Below, in pieces: positions 1-11,441 of a stretch of 64,000 bases of DNA. Source of the DNA: Aquila chrysaetos chrysaetos (taxonomy: Eukaryota; Chordata; Aves; Accipitriformes; Accipitridae). Position 1 is the stretch's first letter. Every line of letters starts with the position of its first letter. The position numbers and the translations under genes are program-made. The notes beneath the pieces are model-generated. The model saw only the letters and a program-made list of their open reading frames with translations, made no database searches and was not told where the DNA came from. The stretch spans positions 62,001-126,000 of the forward strand of contig NW_024470398.1 in the NCBI RefSeq assembly GCF_900496995.4. The letters are read 5' to 3'.

Positions 1-250
1 TCATCATGGTCACCAGAGAGTCCCAGTCCTTCATCATGGTCACTAGAGTCCTTCGTCATCATCACCAGAGAGTCCCAGTCCTTCATCATGGTCACTAGAG
101 TCCTTCGTCATCGTCACCAGAGAGTCCCAGTCCTTCATCATGGTCACTAGAGTCCTTCGTCATCGTCACCAGAGAGTCCCAGTCTTTCATCATGGTCACC
201 GAAGAGCCCTTGTCCTTCACCATCCTCACCATCACTAGAGTCCTTGTCCT
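1..250. repeat. 52-bp minisatellite, about 4 copies
   Basis: Units containing 'cagtccttcatcatggtcac' recur with a 52-base period (the word tcccagtc starts at 21, 73, 125 and 177). Open frames across it on either strand encode only low-complexity D/E/G-rich or S/H-rich strings and are by-products of the repeat. Confidence 0.9.
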
Positions 251-1230
251 CACACAACCCCCATCAATGTCCTTCATCATTGTCACTGGAGCGTCCCCTC
301 CCCTCTCTGTTGTCACTGTCACCAGAAGGCCCCTGTCATTGCAGAGCCACCCTCCCCTCCGGGTCATCCCCCACTGCCGGGGGTGACATCACCACTAAAT
401 TATTGCAGCCCCCTGGCACCCAATTTGCTGCCTTTTCCACCCAAACCCACCACTCCAGCTGCAGGGGGCTCTTGGGTGGCCCTGTCACCCATGTCCCTGG
501 CCGGGGGCTCTCCTGTCCCCTCCCCCCCCAACTCCATAATATTTTGGTTCATTTTTCCCCTTTTTAAGCTTTTTTTTTTTTAATTTTCCTTTTTTTTTTT
601 TTTTCATATTGAAAAGCCGCCCCCGGGCGAGGAATAAACCCGGGATGTAAAGCCACCACCGTGTCCCTTGTCCCCTTCCTGTTCCCATGTCACTTGGCGG
701 GGGGGGGGGGGGGGGCCTTCAGGTCCATGTAGGGGGTCCCATGTGGATCCCCACATCCTTGGGGTCCCCTCCAGGTCCCCGGGGGGGGGGGGGGTGGTCT
801 GCGTCCCACTTGCGTGTCCTCCCCCCTTTAGATGTCCCTGTGTGGGGGTCACTGTATCCTCTTTATGGTCCCCATGTCCTTGGGTGTCCTCTGCAGGCCC
901 TGCCTGCCCCCCCCCCCCCCCCCCCCAGGTCCTTTCTGTCCCCTTTAGGGTCCCTTGGGGGGGGGGGGGGCTGGGAATCCCCTGTCCCCCACACCCCCCC
1001 AGTGTCCCCTCTGGGGTCTGCCATAGTACCCATGTCACCTTTGGTGACGCGCCCCCCCCCCCCCCCCCCCCCCCCCAAGTCTTCCACCTGGTGTCACTCT
1101 GTCCCCACGTCCCCTCTGGGTCCCCCTACCATGAGGTCCCACCACTGTCCCTTTTGGGGACACCCTGTGTCCCTTCTGGGGGTCCCCACACCCGCCGACC
1201 CCCGAGGGACCCGGGTCTGGCCAGTGCAGA
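251..1230. other. Intergenic DNA with poly-T tract and long G/C homopolymers
   Basis: No gene is recognised here. The stretch holds a plus-strand AATAAA at 633-638 after a T-rich tract (about 570-605), which could be the 3' end of an unseen plus-strand gene lying off the left edge. In mammals the convergent neighbour of FLOT1 is TUBB, so a TUBB 3' UTR is possible but not demonstrated. G or C runs of about 20 or more bases lie near 694-713, 903-926 and 1051-1076; their lengths are likely unreliable in the assembly. Confidence 0.5.
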
Positions 1231-1239
1231 CGCAGCAGC

Positions 1240-1245
1240 TTTAAT
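1240..1245 (-). terminator. Probable FLOT1 poly(A) signal (ATTAAA)
   Basis: The plus strand reads TTTAAT, i.e. ATTAAA on the minus strand, about 525 bases past the FLOT1 stop codon. It is the best poly(A) hexamer I see downstream of the gene before the homopolymer-rich spacer. Confidence 0.5.
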
Positions 1246-1767
1246 GATCTGGGGACACGGGGACATGTCCTCCACCCTGGGGACACACCAGCCCCTGAGG
1301 GGGTGGGTGGGGGATGGCACTGGGGGTTGGTGGCACTTTGGGGACACATTAGCACTGTGGGGTAGTGGTATCTCAGGGGCACAGTGGCATTGAGGGGTGG
1401 TGGCACCATGGGAGGACACTAGCGCAGTGGAATGGTGGCACTCTGGGGACATGGTGGCACCGTGGGGTAGTGGCACTTTGGGGACACAGTATCGCTGGGA
1501 GCTGGTGGCACTTTGGCGAGAAGGAGGTTCCAGGAGATGGTGACACCATGGGGACAGGGGCTCCAGGGGGTGGTGACACCTCGCAGGTAGGGTGGCACGG
1601 TGGCACTTTGGGGACGCAGTATCGCTGGGAGGTGGTGGCACTTCGGCGAGATGGGGGTTCCAGGGGGTGGTGACGCCATGCAGAGGTGGGATCCTGGGGG
1701 CGGTGACACCTCGCAGGCAGGGTGGCACCAGCATGTAGTGGCACTTTGGGGACGCGGTGGCACTGGC

Positions 1768-4700
1768 TCAGGCCTGGCACTCGGACTTCTTCTGGGCGGC
1801 CTGTGGGGACAGACGGGAGGCTGAGGAGTGGACCCAGATGTCGTGGTGTCCCCACGCGCAGGGGACCCAGGTGTGACAGCCCCCCTCCCCGAGGGGACGC
1901 AGGCATCCGGGCGCACCTGGGTGACGCTGACGCCCGTGAGGGCCTCGACGGTGGCGGGCAGGCGGGTGACGACGTCCAGGATCTCCCCCGGTAACCGCGA
2001 CACCCCGATGTCCCCGGAGCCACCGGCCACCAACGTCACACGCCGTGTCCCCAGCAGCGGCTGCGCTACCGCCTCTGCCACCTGCCCCCAAAACAGTGGC
2101 TTTCATCCCCAAAATACGCAGATCTCACCCCAAAATCTGCCCGTGGCACCCCAAAATCTCCCTCCCCATCAGCCGCCTGTTCCAAAATTGCCATGTTTCA
2201 CCCCAAAATTATTTCTCAGCACCCCCAGATCACACCCCAAAGTGTGCCTGCAGCACCCCCAAATCCCCCTCCCTGTTAGTGCCTGTTCCAAAATCTCCAC
2301 ATTTCACCCCAAAATACTCTGTTGGCACGACAAATTTCCCACATCTCACCCCAAAGTCTACCTGCGGCACCCCAAAATCCCCCTCTTCCATCTCTGAGTG
2401 CTCCAAAATGGCCACGTTTAACACCAAAATCTGCTCGTGGCACCCCCAAATCCCCAGATCTCACCCCAAAATCTGCCCTCAGCACCCCCAAATCCCCCTC
2501 CCCATCGCTGTCTGTTCCAAAATCACCATGTTTCACCCCAAAATACTCTGTTGGCACTCCAAAATCCCCAGATCTCACCCCAAAATATGCCCACAGCACC
2601 CCAAAATACCCTCTTCCATCACTGCCTGTTCCAAAATCTGCTTGTGTCACCCCAAAATCCCCAGATCTCACCCCAAAATCTGCCTGTGGCACCCTGAAAT
2701 CCCCCTCCCCATTGCTGCCTGTTCCAAAATTGACGTTTTACCCCAAAATTTTCTGTCAGCACCCCAGAACCCCCAGATCACACCCCAAAATCTGCTACTA
2801 GTACCCCAAAATCCCCAGATCTCCACCCAAAATCTGCCTGCAGCACCCCCAAATCCCCCTCCCCATCGGTGCCTGTTCCAAAATCACCATGTTTCACCCC
2901 AAAATACTCTGTTGGCACCCCAAAATCCCCAGATCACACCCCAAAATCTGGCTGCAGCACCCCCAAACCCTCCCATTCCATTGCCACCTTATCCAAAATC
3001 ACCATGTTTCACCCCAAAGTTTTGTCAGCACCCCCAAACCCCCAGATCTCACCCAAAAATCTGCCCATGGCACTGCAAAATCCCAAGATCCAACCCCAAA
3101 ACCTGCCTCTGGCCCCCCCAAATCCTCTCCCTGCTCAGCTGTCCCAAAATGGCCGTCTTTCACCCCAAACCCACCCCTTAACCCCCCCAAATTCCTCTCT
3201 CTGCCCCTCCCAGACTGCCCCCACCCCATAGGGGCACCCCAAAACACCTCCTGGGACCCCAAAATCCTCCCAGGGACCAGGGACCCCCAGATCCCCCCTG
3301 GCAACCCCCAAACCACCCCTACTCCATGGGGGGACCCCAAAAATAACCCCTGGGGACCCCCTAAGTGCCCCATAGGGACCCCAAAATACCCCCTTGAGAC
3401 CCCATAGGGACCCAAAGTCCCCCCAGGACACCCCCAAACCACCCCTACTCCATGGGAAGGACCCCAAATCACCCCCTGGGGACCCCAAAATACCCCCTCG
3501 GGACCCCAAATCCCCCCTGGACACCCCCAAACCACCCCTACTCCATGGGGGGACGCCAAATCCATGGGGAGGACCCCAAAATACCCCATGGGGATCCCAA
3601 ATCCCCCCAAACCACCCCAAATCCAGGGGGGTACCCCAAATCTATGGAGGAGACCCCAAAATACCCCATGGGACCCCAAAATACCCCCTTGAGAACCCCT
3701 AGGGACCCCAAATCCCCCCAGAACACCCCCAAACCACCCCTACTCCATTGGAGTGACCCCAAGTCACCCTGTGGGACCCCAAATCCCCCCAGGACACCCC
3801 CAAACCACCTCAAATTCATGGGGGGGACCCCAAAATACCCCATGGGGAGCCCAAATCCCCCCAGAACACCCCAAACCACCCCCCAAGTCCACGGGGGGGT
3901 ACCCCATATCTATGGGGGGGACCCCAAAATACTCCACGGGACCCCAAAATACTCCCTTGAGACCTCATAGGGACCCCAAATCCCCCCAGGACAGAGCCCT
4001 GACCACCCCTACTCCACGGGGGGAACCCCAAACCCATGGGAGGGACACCCCAAAATACCTGAGGGAGCCGCTGCAGCACCATGTCGACGACGGCGGCCTC
4101 CTGGTACTGCGCGAACGCCTCGGCCTTCGCCGCCGTCTGCGCCGCCTCCGCCCGCGCCCGGGCGGCCACCGCCGCCGCCCGCGCCGCCCCCGTCACCTGC
4201 GCGGCACGCCTGGGTTAGCCGGACGCCTGGGGGCCCTGTCACAGCCCCGCCCCGGCCCCGCCCAGACACCTGCGTCCCCTGTCACACCCCGCCCCGGCCC
4301 CGCCCAGACACCTGGGTCCCCTGTCACACCCCGCCCCGACCCCGCCCAGACACCTGGGTTCCCTGTCACACCCCGCCCCGGCCCCGCCCAGACACCTGGG
4401 TCCCCTGTCACACCCCGCCCTGGCCCCGCCCAGACACCTGCGTCCCCTGTCACACCCCGCCCCGGCCCCGCCCAGACACCTGCGTCCCCTGTCACAGCCC
4501 CGCCCCGGCCCCGCCCAGACACCTGCGTCCCCTGTCACACCCCGCCCCGGCCCCGCCCAGACACCTGGGTCCCCTGTCACACCCCGCCCTGGCCCCGCCC
4601 AGACACCTGCGTCCCCTGTCACACCCCACCCCGGCCCCGCCCCAGACACCTGCGTCCCCTGTCCACACCCCGCCCCGACCCCGCCCAGACACCTGGGTCC

Positions 4701-7700
4701 CCTGTCACACCCCGCCCCGACCCCGCCCAGACACCTGGGTCCCCTGTCACACCCCGCCCCGGCCCCGCCCAGACACCTGCGTCCCCTGTCACACCCCGCC
4801 CCGGCCCCGCCCAGACACCTGGTTTCCCCCCCCCAGACTGACCTTCATGGCTTCAGCCTCAGCCTCCGCCTGCATCATCATCTGTGACCTGTGGAGGGGT
4901 GGGGCTTGAAAAAAGGGGTGGAGCTTCGAGATGGGAGGGGCAGGGGGTCTTCCCATAAGGTGGGGCTTAGAGGGGTGTGGCCTCCCATTGAGGGTGTGGC
5001 CCAGGTGATATGGAGGGGTGGTCGAGGGGGTGTGGCCTGGTGGAAGGGGGCATGATTCTCCTAGAGGGGGCGTGGCCTCCCCTCAAAGACACATGGCTTC
5101 TCTTAAAAGGGGCATAGCCACACAGGGAGCCTGCATCATAGGGGTGTGGCCTACAAGGGGGCAGGGCTCTCTTTTAAAGGGGCAGTCTTCTCTTAAATCG
5201 CCCATAACTTCCATGGAGTAGGGCCCACTAAAATGGGGGTGTGGCTTACTGGAAGGGGGCGGGGCTCCCTTCAAAAGGGGCACCACCTCCCTTAAAAAAA
5301 GCATGACTTGAGTGATGGGGCCCAGTGCCCCTTTAAAGGGGCATGGCTTCCCTTAAAGGGGAAATGGCTTCACACACAGTGGTGAGCACCCACCACAATG
5401 GGGGTGTGGCTTGGAAGACTGGGGCGGGGCTCCTCTTTAAAGGGGCATGGGTTCACCCAAGGTAGTGGGACCCACCGGGTGGGGGCGGGGCTCACCGCTG
5501 GGCCTCGGCCAGGCGCTCGAGGCGGTAGCGCTCGGCCTCGGCGGGTTTGCGGACGGTGGCCTCCAGCTCGCGCTCACGGCGGCCGATCTCGTGCTCCTGC
5601 AGCTGCGCCTGCTGCGCCCGCTCCACCACCAGCACCTGCGCCCGCTGCTCCTCGATCTGCTGCTTCGTCCTCGCCACCTGCGCCCGCGGCACCCCTCAGC
5701 CCCGTGACGGCACCCAGGCGGGTGGAAAGGGTGCGGGGGGACCCAGGCAGTTGGGAGAATTCAGGCACCCCAAGGGACCCAGGTGTTTCGGGGGGGACAA
5801 AGGTGCTGGGAAGACCCAGGTGTCCAGGGGATCTGAGTGTCTGGGGGGGACCCAGGCACCTGGGTGGGACTCGGGTGACTCGGGGGGACACCTAAGCATC
5901 CCAGCAGACCTAGGTCTTAAGGGGGAACCCAAGTGTTTAGGGGGGACCCCGGGAATCTGCGGGATACAGGTGTTTAGGGAGGACCCAGCCATCTGGGGGA
6001 GGGACCCAGGCACTGTGGGGCTGCGTGGGGGGGACCCGGGTGTCCTGGAGAGGGGACCCACGTGTCCAAGACCATGTCAAGGAGAAACCCAGGTGTGTGG
6101 GGGTCCCAGGTAGGGTCCCAAACATCCCAGGGAGGAGACCCAGGCATCTTGGCACGGGGGACACCCAGGCACCTGGGGGGACACCCAGGCGTTCCAACGT
6201 ACCTGCAGTTGGTAGGCCAGGTCGGCCTGGGCCTTGCGGGCATTGACGGCGGCATCGCAGAGCGCCTGCTGCACCTGGAAGTCGCGCTGGGCCTGCGCCA
6301 TTGCCGTCTCGCTCAGCAGCTGCGCAGAGACCTGCTCCTGGCGCGCCCGTGCCTCCTGTGGGGACATGGGGACATGCGAGACGCTGGGGCACACAGGGAC
6401 AAGGAGGGATACAGAGGGATGTGGGGACAGTAGGAGATTGGTAGGCATGGGGACACTGCAGGGACAGCAGGGGATGCTGGGGGCTGGGACATGGTGACAC
6501 CATGGGACTAGAGAGGTGGGGGGACATTGGGGGACATGGGGACACCAGGGGACAGGGGAGATACTGGGAAACCATGGGCATGGGGACATTGAAAGGGGGC
6601 CCATGAGGACACAGGGGGTTGGGGGGCACACGAGGAGACTGGGGAGCCCAGGGACATTGAAGGGGGACATGGAGACATTTAGGGACAATGTGGTGACATC
6701 AGGGGTGCGGGGGGAGACAACACTGGCACATTGAGGGGGGACCTACAGACCTCAGTGAGGAAATGGGGGGGACATGGGCACATATGGGACACGGGGAGGG
6801 GGCCCAGGGGGACTCGAGGGTGATAGAGGTGACAGACTCACGCGGATACCAGCATCCCGCTTGGCCTCGGCCTCCCCCACGCGGGCATCGCGCTGGACCT
6901 GTGCCGTGCGGCCCTTCCCCAGCGAGTGCAGGTAGTCCTGGGGACAAGGGGACATGGGGACACTGTCACACTCCTTGTCTGTCCCCAACCCTGACCATCT
7001 ATGCCCCAGCAAGCGCTGGTGGCCCTGGGGACACTGGAGATGGCCCCATTCCTGTATGGTGTCCCCATCTCTGTCTGGATGTCCCCAGTCCCTGCACCCA
7101 CCCTGGTGACCCTATTCCCACCCAGGAACAGTGTCCCTGTCCCCATTCCAGTGTCCCCATCCTTCACCTGATGTCCCCACCCCCATATCCCTGTCCCCAC
7201 ACCACCAGTTCTCTGTCCCTGTCCCACTGTTTCCATCTCTCTGTCCCCACGTCCCTTTTTCTGTGACCCCCATCCCTGGGTCACTGTCTCCATCTCTAGG
7301 TCACAGTCCCCATCCCCACAGCTCCCTGTACCTCCATGTCCCCAGCCCCACTGACCCCACCAATGCCTATGTCGTGCCCCCCATGTCCCTGGTTGACCGT
7401 TGTAGACATCCTTCAGGATGTAGCTGACCACGCTGACACCCACGTCCCCACTGTGTCCTGCCTGGTGCCACCTGGTTGTCATGGATGTCCTTTAGGGGGT
7501 AGCTGACCATGTTGACACCCTTGTCCCCACTGTGTCCCCCCCGGTGCCACCTGGTCGTCGTGGATGTCTTTCAGAGGGTACCTAACCATGTTGACACCCT
7601 TGTGCCCACCGTGTCCCCTTGTGTTCCCCCTCGTGTGTCCCCCCCGGTGCCACCTGGTCATCGTGGATGTCCTTCAGGGTGTAGCTAACCACGCTGATCC

Positions 7701-9646
7701 CCATGTTGACGAGGTCGGACGAGGCCACTTTGAAAACCTGTTCTGAGAACTTCTGCCGGTCCTTGTAGATCTCCTGGGGGTGGGACACCAAGGGGTGGGG
7801 CTTAGGGTGGGTGGGGGCATGGGGGCGTGGCCTCACAAGGGGGTGGGACCACCAGGGTAGGGCTTGGGTCAAGGGGTAGTGCTCCCACCAGGGGAGTGGC
7901 CTCAAGCACAGAGGGTGTGGCCTCCATGAAGGGTGTGGCCTCCATGAAGGGTGTGGCCTCCATGAAGGGTGTGGCCTCCATGAAGGGTGTGGCTTCACAG
8001 GCCAAGGGGCCATGCTTCTGCCAGCATGCCTGGGGGTGGGGCTTCCACCTGGGGGTGGGGCTTCCACCTGGGGGTGGGGCTTTTGTGGAGAAGCTTCAGC
8101 AAAGGAGTGGGGCTTTGTGGGGTGGGGCACCCACCAAGGGGTGGAGCCTCAGGGGCGGGGCTTCCACGGGGAGGGCAGGGCTTCCACGGGGAGGGCAGGG
8201 CTTCCACGGGGAGGGCAGGGCTTCCACGGGGAGGGCAGGGCTTCCACGGGGAGGGCAGGGCTTTGTAAAAGGAGCGTGGCTGGGCCTCCCCCCGCCTCAC
8301 CTCCACAGTCATGTGGGCCATGATGGCGCGCTGGTGGCCCTCGAGAGTCTCTAGGGCGATCTGGGCGATCTCGCTCTCCGACTTGCCCAGGAACATCTGG
8401 CAGGCGGCTGCCAGCATCTCCTTGTTCTGCCCCTGGATCTTCACCTGAACCCGACCAGGAGAACAGCCAACCTTGCACGAGCGCCTTGCACGCTCACACA
8501 CGCCCTGAGGGCAGGGGGTCCCACCACTGCTGCATGACCCCTTTAAGAGCTGTAGGCCCACCACGATGAGGCCCTTTTAAAATGCTGCTGCCCCTTACCG
8601 AAGCGGGGGGGGGGGGGGGAATGACAGTGCCCTTTTAAGAGAGTGCTGCCCCCCCCCCCCCCTTGCAGAGGGTCGGGGGGGGGGGGCACCACTACAGGAC
8701 CCTTTGAAGGGGATGCTGCCCCCTCCCAGAGAGTGTTGGGGAGGGGGATTCCCCATGGCAGGGCTATTTTAAGGGACCCCCCCCGCCCCAACAGCACTGG
8801 GTGGGGCCCGCCCCAGCACCACTTAAAAGGGGCAGCACCGGTCCCTCCTGAGGAGGGGTGGTGGCAGCTGTAGGGACACAGGGACAGCATGGGAACATGG
8901 GGGGGGGACGGGACAGGGGGGTTACCTGAGCGATGCCGGTGACGGAGATAGGGACGCCGTGGCGGGTGTACACCTTCTCACTGCGCACGTTGAGGGTCAG
9001 GGTGTTCAGGGAGATCCTGGGGGAGGACGGGTCACCCCACTGTCACCCCGTGTCCCCCATATTCCCTCTCATGTCACCACATCCCCCATCCTGTGCCCCC
9101 CCCCCCCCAGTTCCTGTGTCACCCCCCGTGTCACCACATCCCCCCCTCCTGTGTCATCCCCCACCCTCCCTCCTGTGCCCCCCCCCCAGTTCCTGTGTCA
9201 CCCCCCCTTGTCACCACATCCCCCCCTTCTGTGTCACCCCCCCCACCCTCCCTCCTGTGCCCCCCCAGTTCCTGTCACCCCCCTTGTCACCACATCCCCC
9301 CCTCCTGTGTCACCCCCCCACCCTCCCTCCTGTGCCCCCCCCCCAGTTCCTGTGTCACCCCCCCTTCGTGTCACCACATCCCCCCTCCTGTGCCCCCCCC
9401 CCCCCCCGCCGCAACGTGTCCCCTCACCGCTGGATCTGCTGCAGACACGGCACCACCAGCACCCTCCCCCCAGCCACCATGACGGGGGGGCTGCGGCAGA
9501 AACCTGTGGGGACATAGAAGTAAATGGCGACCCAGGAATCCCGGGGCAGGGGGGGGATACGACACCCAGGAGTCTGGGGCGGGGGGGGGCGACGGCGACT
9601 CACCCGACACCACCATGGCCTCGTTGGGGCCACACGTGAAGAACAT
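1768..9646 (-). CDS. FLOT1: Flotillin-1, complete 12-exon coding region
   Basis: Coding exons, 5' to 3' on the minus strand: 9646-9604, 9503-9428, 9016-8926, 8444-8301, 7773-7654, 6937-6842, 6355-6203, 5677-5496, 4888-4843, 4196-4059, 2081-1917, 1800-1768. All have GT/AG borders and compatible phases, giving 1287 nt and a 428-aa protein, against 427 in human. The N-terminus [15 protein letters not shown], the SPFH/PHB segment (about residues 1-190, with [17 protein letters not shown] and [14 protein letters not shown]) and the Glu/Ala-rich flotillin coiled coil (about 190-360) are all plain. FLOT1 is a palmitoylated scaffold on the inner face of the plasma membrane and endosomes that hetero-oligomerises with FLOT2. 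It ends [10 protein letters not shown]. Most introns are filled with minisatellites. It is transcribed away from the class I/TAP block. Confidence 0.96.
2082..4058. repeat. FLOT1: Minisatellites in a FLOT1 intron
   Basis: The intron between the 138-bp and 165-bp coding exons is almost wholly tandem sequence. About 2090-3180 is built from 'caccccaaaatctgcc...ccctccccat' units, and about 3230-4050 from 'ccccaaaataccccatggg' units. The long open frames here (up to 378 codons) are periodic Pro/Lys/Ser/His strings without protein character. Confidence 0.9.
4197..4842. repeat. FLOT1: About 42-bp GC-rich minisatellite in a FLOT1 intron
   Basis: Roughly 14 near-identical units combine 'cagacacctgcgtcccctgt' and 'cacaccccgccccggccccg', so the intron between two flotillin exons is nearly pure tandem repeat. 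Units alternate 'gcgt' and 'gggt' variants. Confidence 0.92.
4889..5495. repeat. FLOT1: Degenerate minisatellite in a FLOT1 intron
   Basis: Imperfect repeats of motifs such as 'aaaggggcatggcttc' and 'aggggtgtggcct' fill this intron. No exon or RNA gene is seen. Confidence 0.75.
5678..6841. repeat. FLOT1: Minisatellites in two FLOT1 introns flanking the 6203-6355 exon
   Basis: 5690-6200 repeats 'gggggacccaggtgt' variants, and 6360-6830 repeats 'ggggacatggggacac' variants. Both are intronic. The coding exon at 6203-6355 lies between them. Confidence 0.8.
7391..7653. repeat. FLOT1: Three tandem partial copies of a FLOT1 exon 3' end
   Basis: Downstream (minus sense) of the true 120-bp exon (7773-7654) are three more copies of its 3' end with the following splice donor. 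Each has the segment encoding SYxLKDI/V and then 'gtggcacc' on the minus strand, spaced about 80-105 bases. Copies start near 7391, 7473 and 7552. They lack the upstream part of the exon and an acceptor, so they look like a local tandem duplication now inside the intron. Confidence 0.8.
7774..8300. repeat. FLOT1: 18- to 20-bp minisatellites in a FLOT1 intron
   Basis: Two blocks are obvious: 'tccatgaagggtgtggcc' repeated about 4-5 times near 7920-7995, and 'cttccacggggagggcaggg' repeated 5 times near 8159-8262. Between them lie 'ggtggggcttccacctgg' repeats. Confidence 0.9.
8445..9427. repeat. FLOT1: Low-complexity FLOT1 introns around the 8926-9016 exon
   Basis: 8570-8900 holds G- and C-run-rich spacer with repeated 'cccttttaagaggatgctgcc'-like words. 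9050-9420 holds CT-rich tandem words such as 'gtgtcaccacatcccccc' and 'ctccctcctgtgcccc'. There are no exons apart from 8926-9016. Confidence 0.75.
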
Positions 9647-9950
9647 CTCGGCGGGGAGACCCCGAAATGAGACCGGGGGAGCCGGCACCGTCCCCCCCCC
9701 CGTCGCCTCAGCCCCTCCGGTCCTCCCGCTGAGGCGCGGCCCCACCCACCGCGAAGCCTCCACGATCCCGACAGCCTCCGCAGCAGAGCCGACTTCCCTC
9801 CCTTTCTCCCCGTTCTGCCCGGCGACCCGGGACGTCACGAGTTCCTCGTCTCTCTATTGGCCGCGCCGCCAAAGGCGGGAAGGGCGGTCTACGGCTCTGT
9901 GAGGAGAGAGGGACGTCATTTTGTGGCCGGACGGGTTGGGAGTGGGGTAG
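9647..9950 (-). promoter_or_regulatory. FLOT1: FLOT1 CpG promoter and 5' leader region
   Basis: A CpG-dense block directly upstream of the start codon. It contains a CRE-like gacgtcac near 9832, an inverted CCAAT box (ctattggccg) near 9856, and 'ccgcgccgcc' boxes. The transcription start is not fixed by the sequence alone. Confidence 0.6.
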
Positions 9951-10440
9951 GGCGGTGAGTCGGGGTGGGATGGAACGGTACTGGGGGAGGGGAATGTTAT
10001 TGTAGGGTCTCCTGGGGCCGTGCACAAACACTTGCAGACACCTCCCTGGTGCTGGGGCGGGGGGGGGGCGGGAATGTTACCGTAGGGGGCTTGGGGGCAC
10101 TTTATCCCTACGGGCACAGTTACTATTTCCACGAAATATATTGTTAGCAAAACAAGATGCGTTTTAATGCTGTTTCACCCACATTTGCAGTTCCCTCTGG
10201 GGTTGCATCAGAGCTTCAGGGTGACTTGGCGCTTTGAAACACGGTCTGCGGCTGGGTGCTGTTTGTCTGCGTCTCTGGAAATGCAAGCGGACCCGGAGCC
10301 CCCCGCCACGTTCCTCGCGCTGCGGCTCTCCACCAGGTTGGTCTTGCTCCTGGCACAACCTGGGGGTCAGTCATGGCAGAATAAGGTGGTGATTTTGTCC
10401 CTGGGTGGGGGGTGGCTGGAGCTCATGCTTGTTGGGGATG
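9951..10440. other. Spacer without recognised gene
   Basis: Contains a short duplicated word ('ggaatgttattgtaggg' near 9991 and 'ggaatgttaccgtaggg' near 10071). The reading frame from 10167 (plus) runs into the CR1 fragment and is not a host gene. Confidence 0.5.
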
Positions 10441-10620
10441 TGAAGGTCAAAGCTGACCTGGGCTACAGTGACCGTGAGGTGGCGGAGCTCAGGATCCTGA
10501 GGGCAAAGAGGGTGAAAAGCAAGGTTGCAACCCTGGACTTCAGGAGAGCACTTTGACTTCTTCAAAGTTCTGCTTGGAAGAATCCTGTGGGATAAGATCA
10601 TGGAGGGAAGGGTGTTACCA
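10440..10620 (+). mobile_element. CR1 LINE ORF2 fragment
   Basis: The plus-strand translation contains the CR1 ORF2 linker signature (ATLDFRRA, then a frameshifted F-x-LLGRI-WDK stretch). This lies between the endonuclease and reverse-transcriptase domains of CR1. Both ends are truncated. Confidence 0.7.
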
Positions 10621-10977
10621 AAATAGATTTGCTTGTGTTTTTCTTTTCTTCTAGTTCATAGCCCGGTACCAGAAAGAAGGTAGCAGAAGTACACACTAGC
10701 TAAAACCCCCAGTTTGGCTTGGTGTTTTCTCACAGCAAACCCACTTGTACAGGCGAAGTCACTCTTGGTCAAGTTCTCTTGCGCAGGGCTTTGAAGCCAT
10801 CTTTACCTTGTAGCTTTTTCTTGTATAATAAACGGAGGGCCCAAGAAAACTGGTTGATGTTCACAGATGACGTCTGTGTTTCCCACGTTCCACCCCCTTG
10901 CTCAAGAGACCACTTCCACTGGGGCTGGCAAAGCTGGAGGTGTCCATTTGCACTTGTGGGGTGTAGCACCAAGTAAT

Positions 10978-11193
10978 TTAAAGGCACGCAACAAACACAT
11001 ACAGAAAAAGCAATAAACGTATCTCTACAATAATGCTTTGAATCACGTGTCCCACCCATCCTGTCAGGGAATTAAACCACTCAGCCCACCAGGCACCACC
11101 AGTAGATTGTTTCGTTTGATGCATTAAGTCCTGAAGATGCTGAATGTCATCCTCTATGCTGGCTGATTCATCAGTTATGTTGAAGGAACACAT
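10978..11193 (-). pseudogene. Retroviral envelope TM-subunit C-terminal fragment
   Basis: A 71-codon minus frame shows a heptad-like stretch, a Trp-rich membrane-proximal segment (WWAEWFNSLTGW) and a hydrophobic anchor of about 20 residues, the layout of the end of a retroviral transmembrane envelope subunit. It is the 3' remnant of the element whose 5' LTR is at 13383-14094. Surface-subunit sequence, fusion peptide and the rest are not recognisable. A non-retroviral membrane peptide cannot be fully excluded. Confidence 0.55.
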
Positions 11194-11441
11194 GCCTTTG
11201 AAATCGAAGCAGTGTTTATGGTGTCAAAGGAGGAAATGCTCCACCGCCAATCAATTTTGTAATGTTCATTGGTATATGACCACTGCCTACACAGAAAAAG
11301 TAGCAATGAGGAACACTAATAACAAAATCACTTAGTATAGCATAATTCTGTAATACAGCTACTGGGGTTGGCATGCCAATGAAGCACGTTGTCAAAAGAT
11401 CTGCAGCTGTTAATCTTCCCTTAAAAAAAAAGGCAGATGAG

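Noticed and set aside
2045-3181. 378-codon plus frame and several overlapping frames
   Set aside because: Minisatellite inside a FLOT1 intron, with periodic Pro/Lys/Ser composition.
4200-4840. CRISPR-like regular repeats
   Set aside because: Units abut without unique spacers and the sequence is intronic in a vertebrate gene; it is a minisatellite.
10167-10556. 129-codon plus frame as a possible host gene
   Set aside because: Its C-terminal half is CR1 ORF2 (SDREVAELRILR, ATLDFRRA); the rest has no support.
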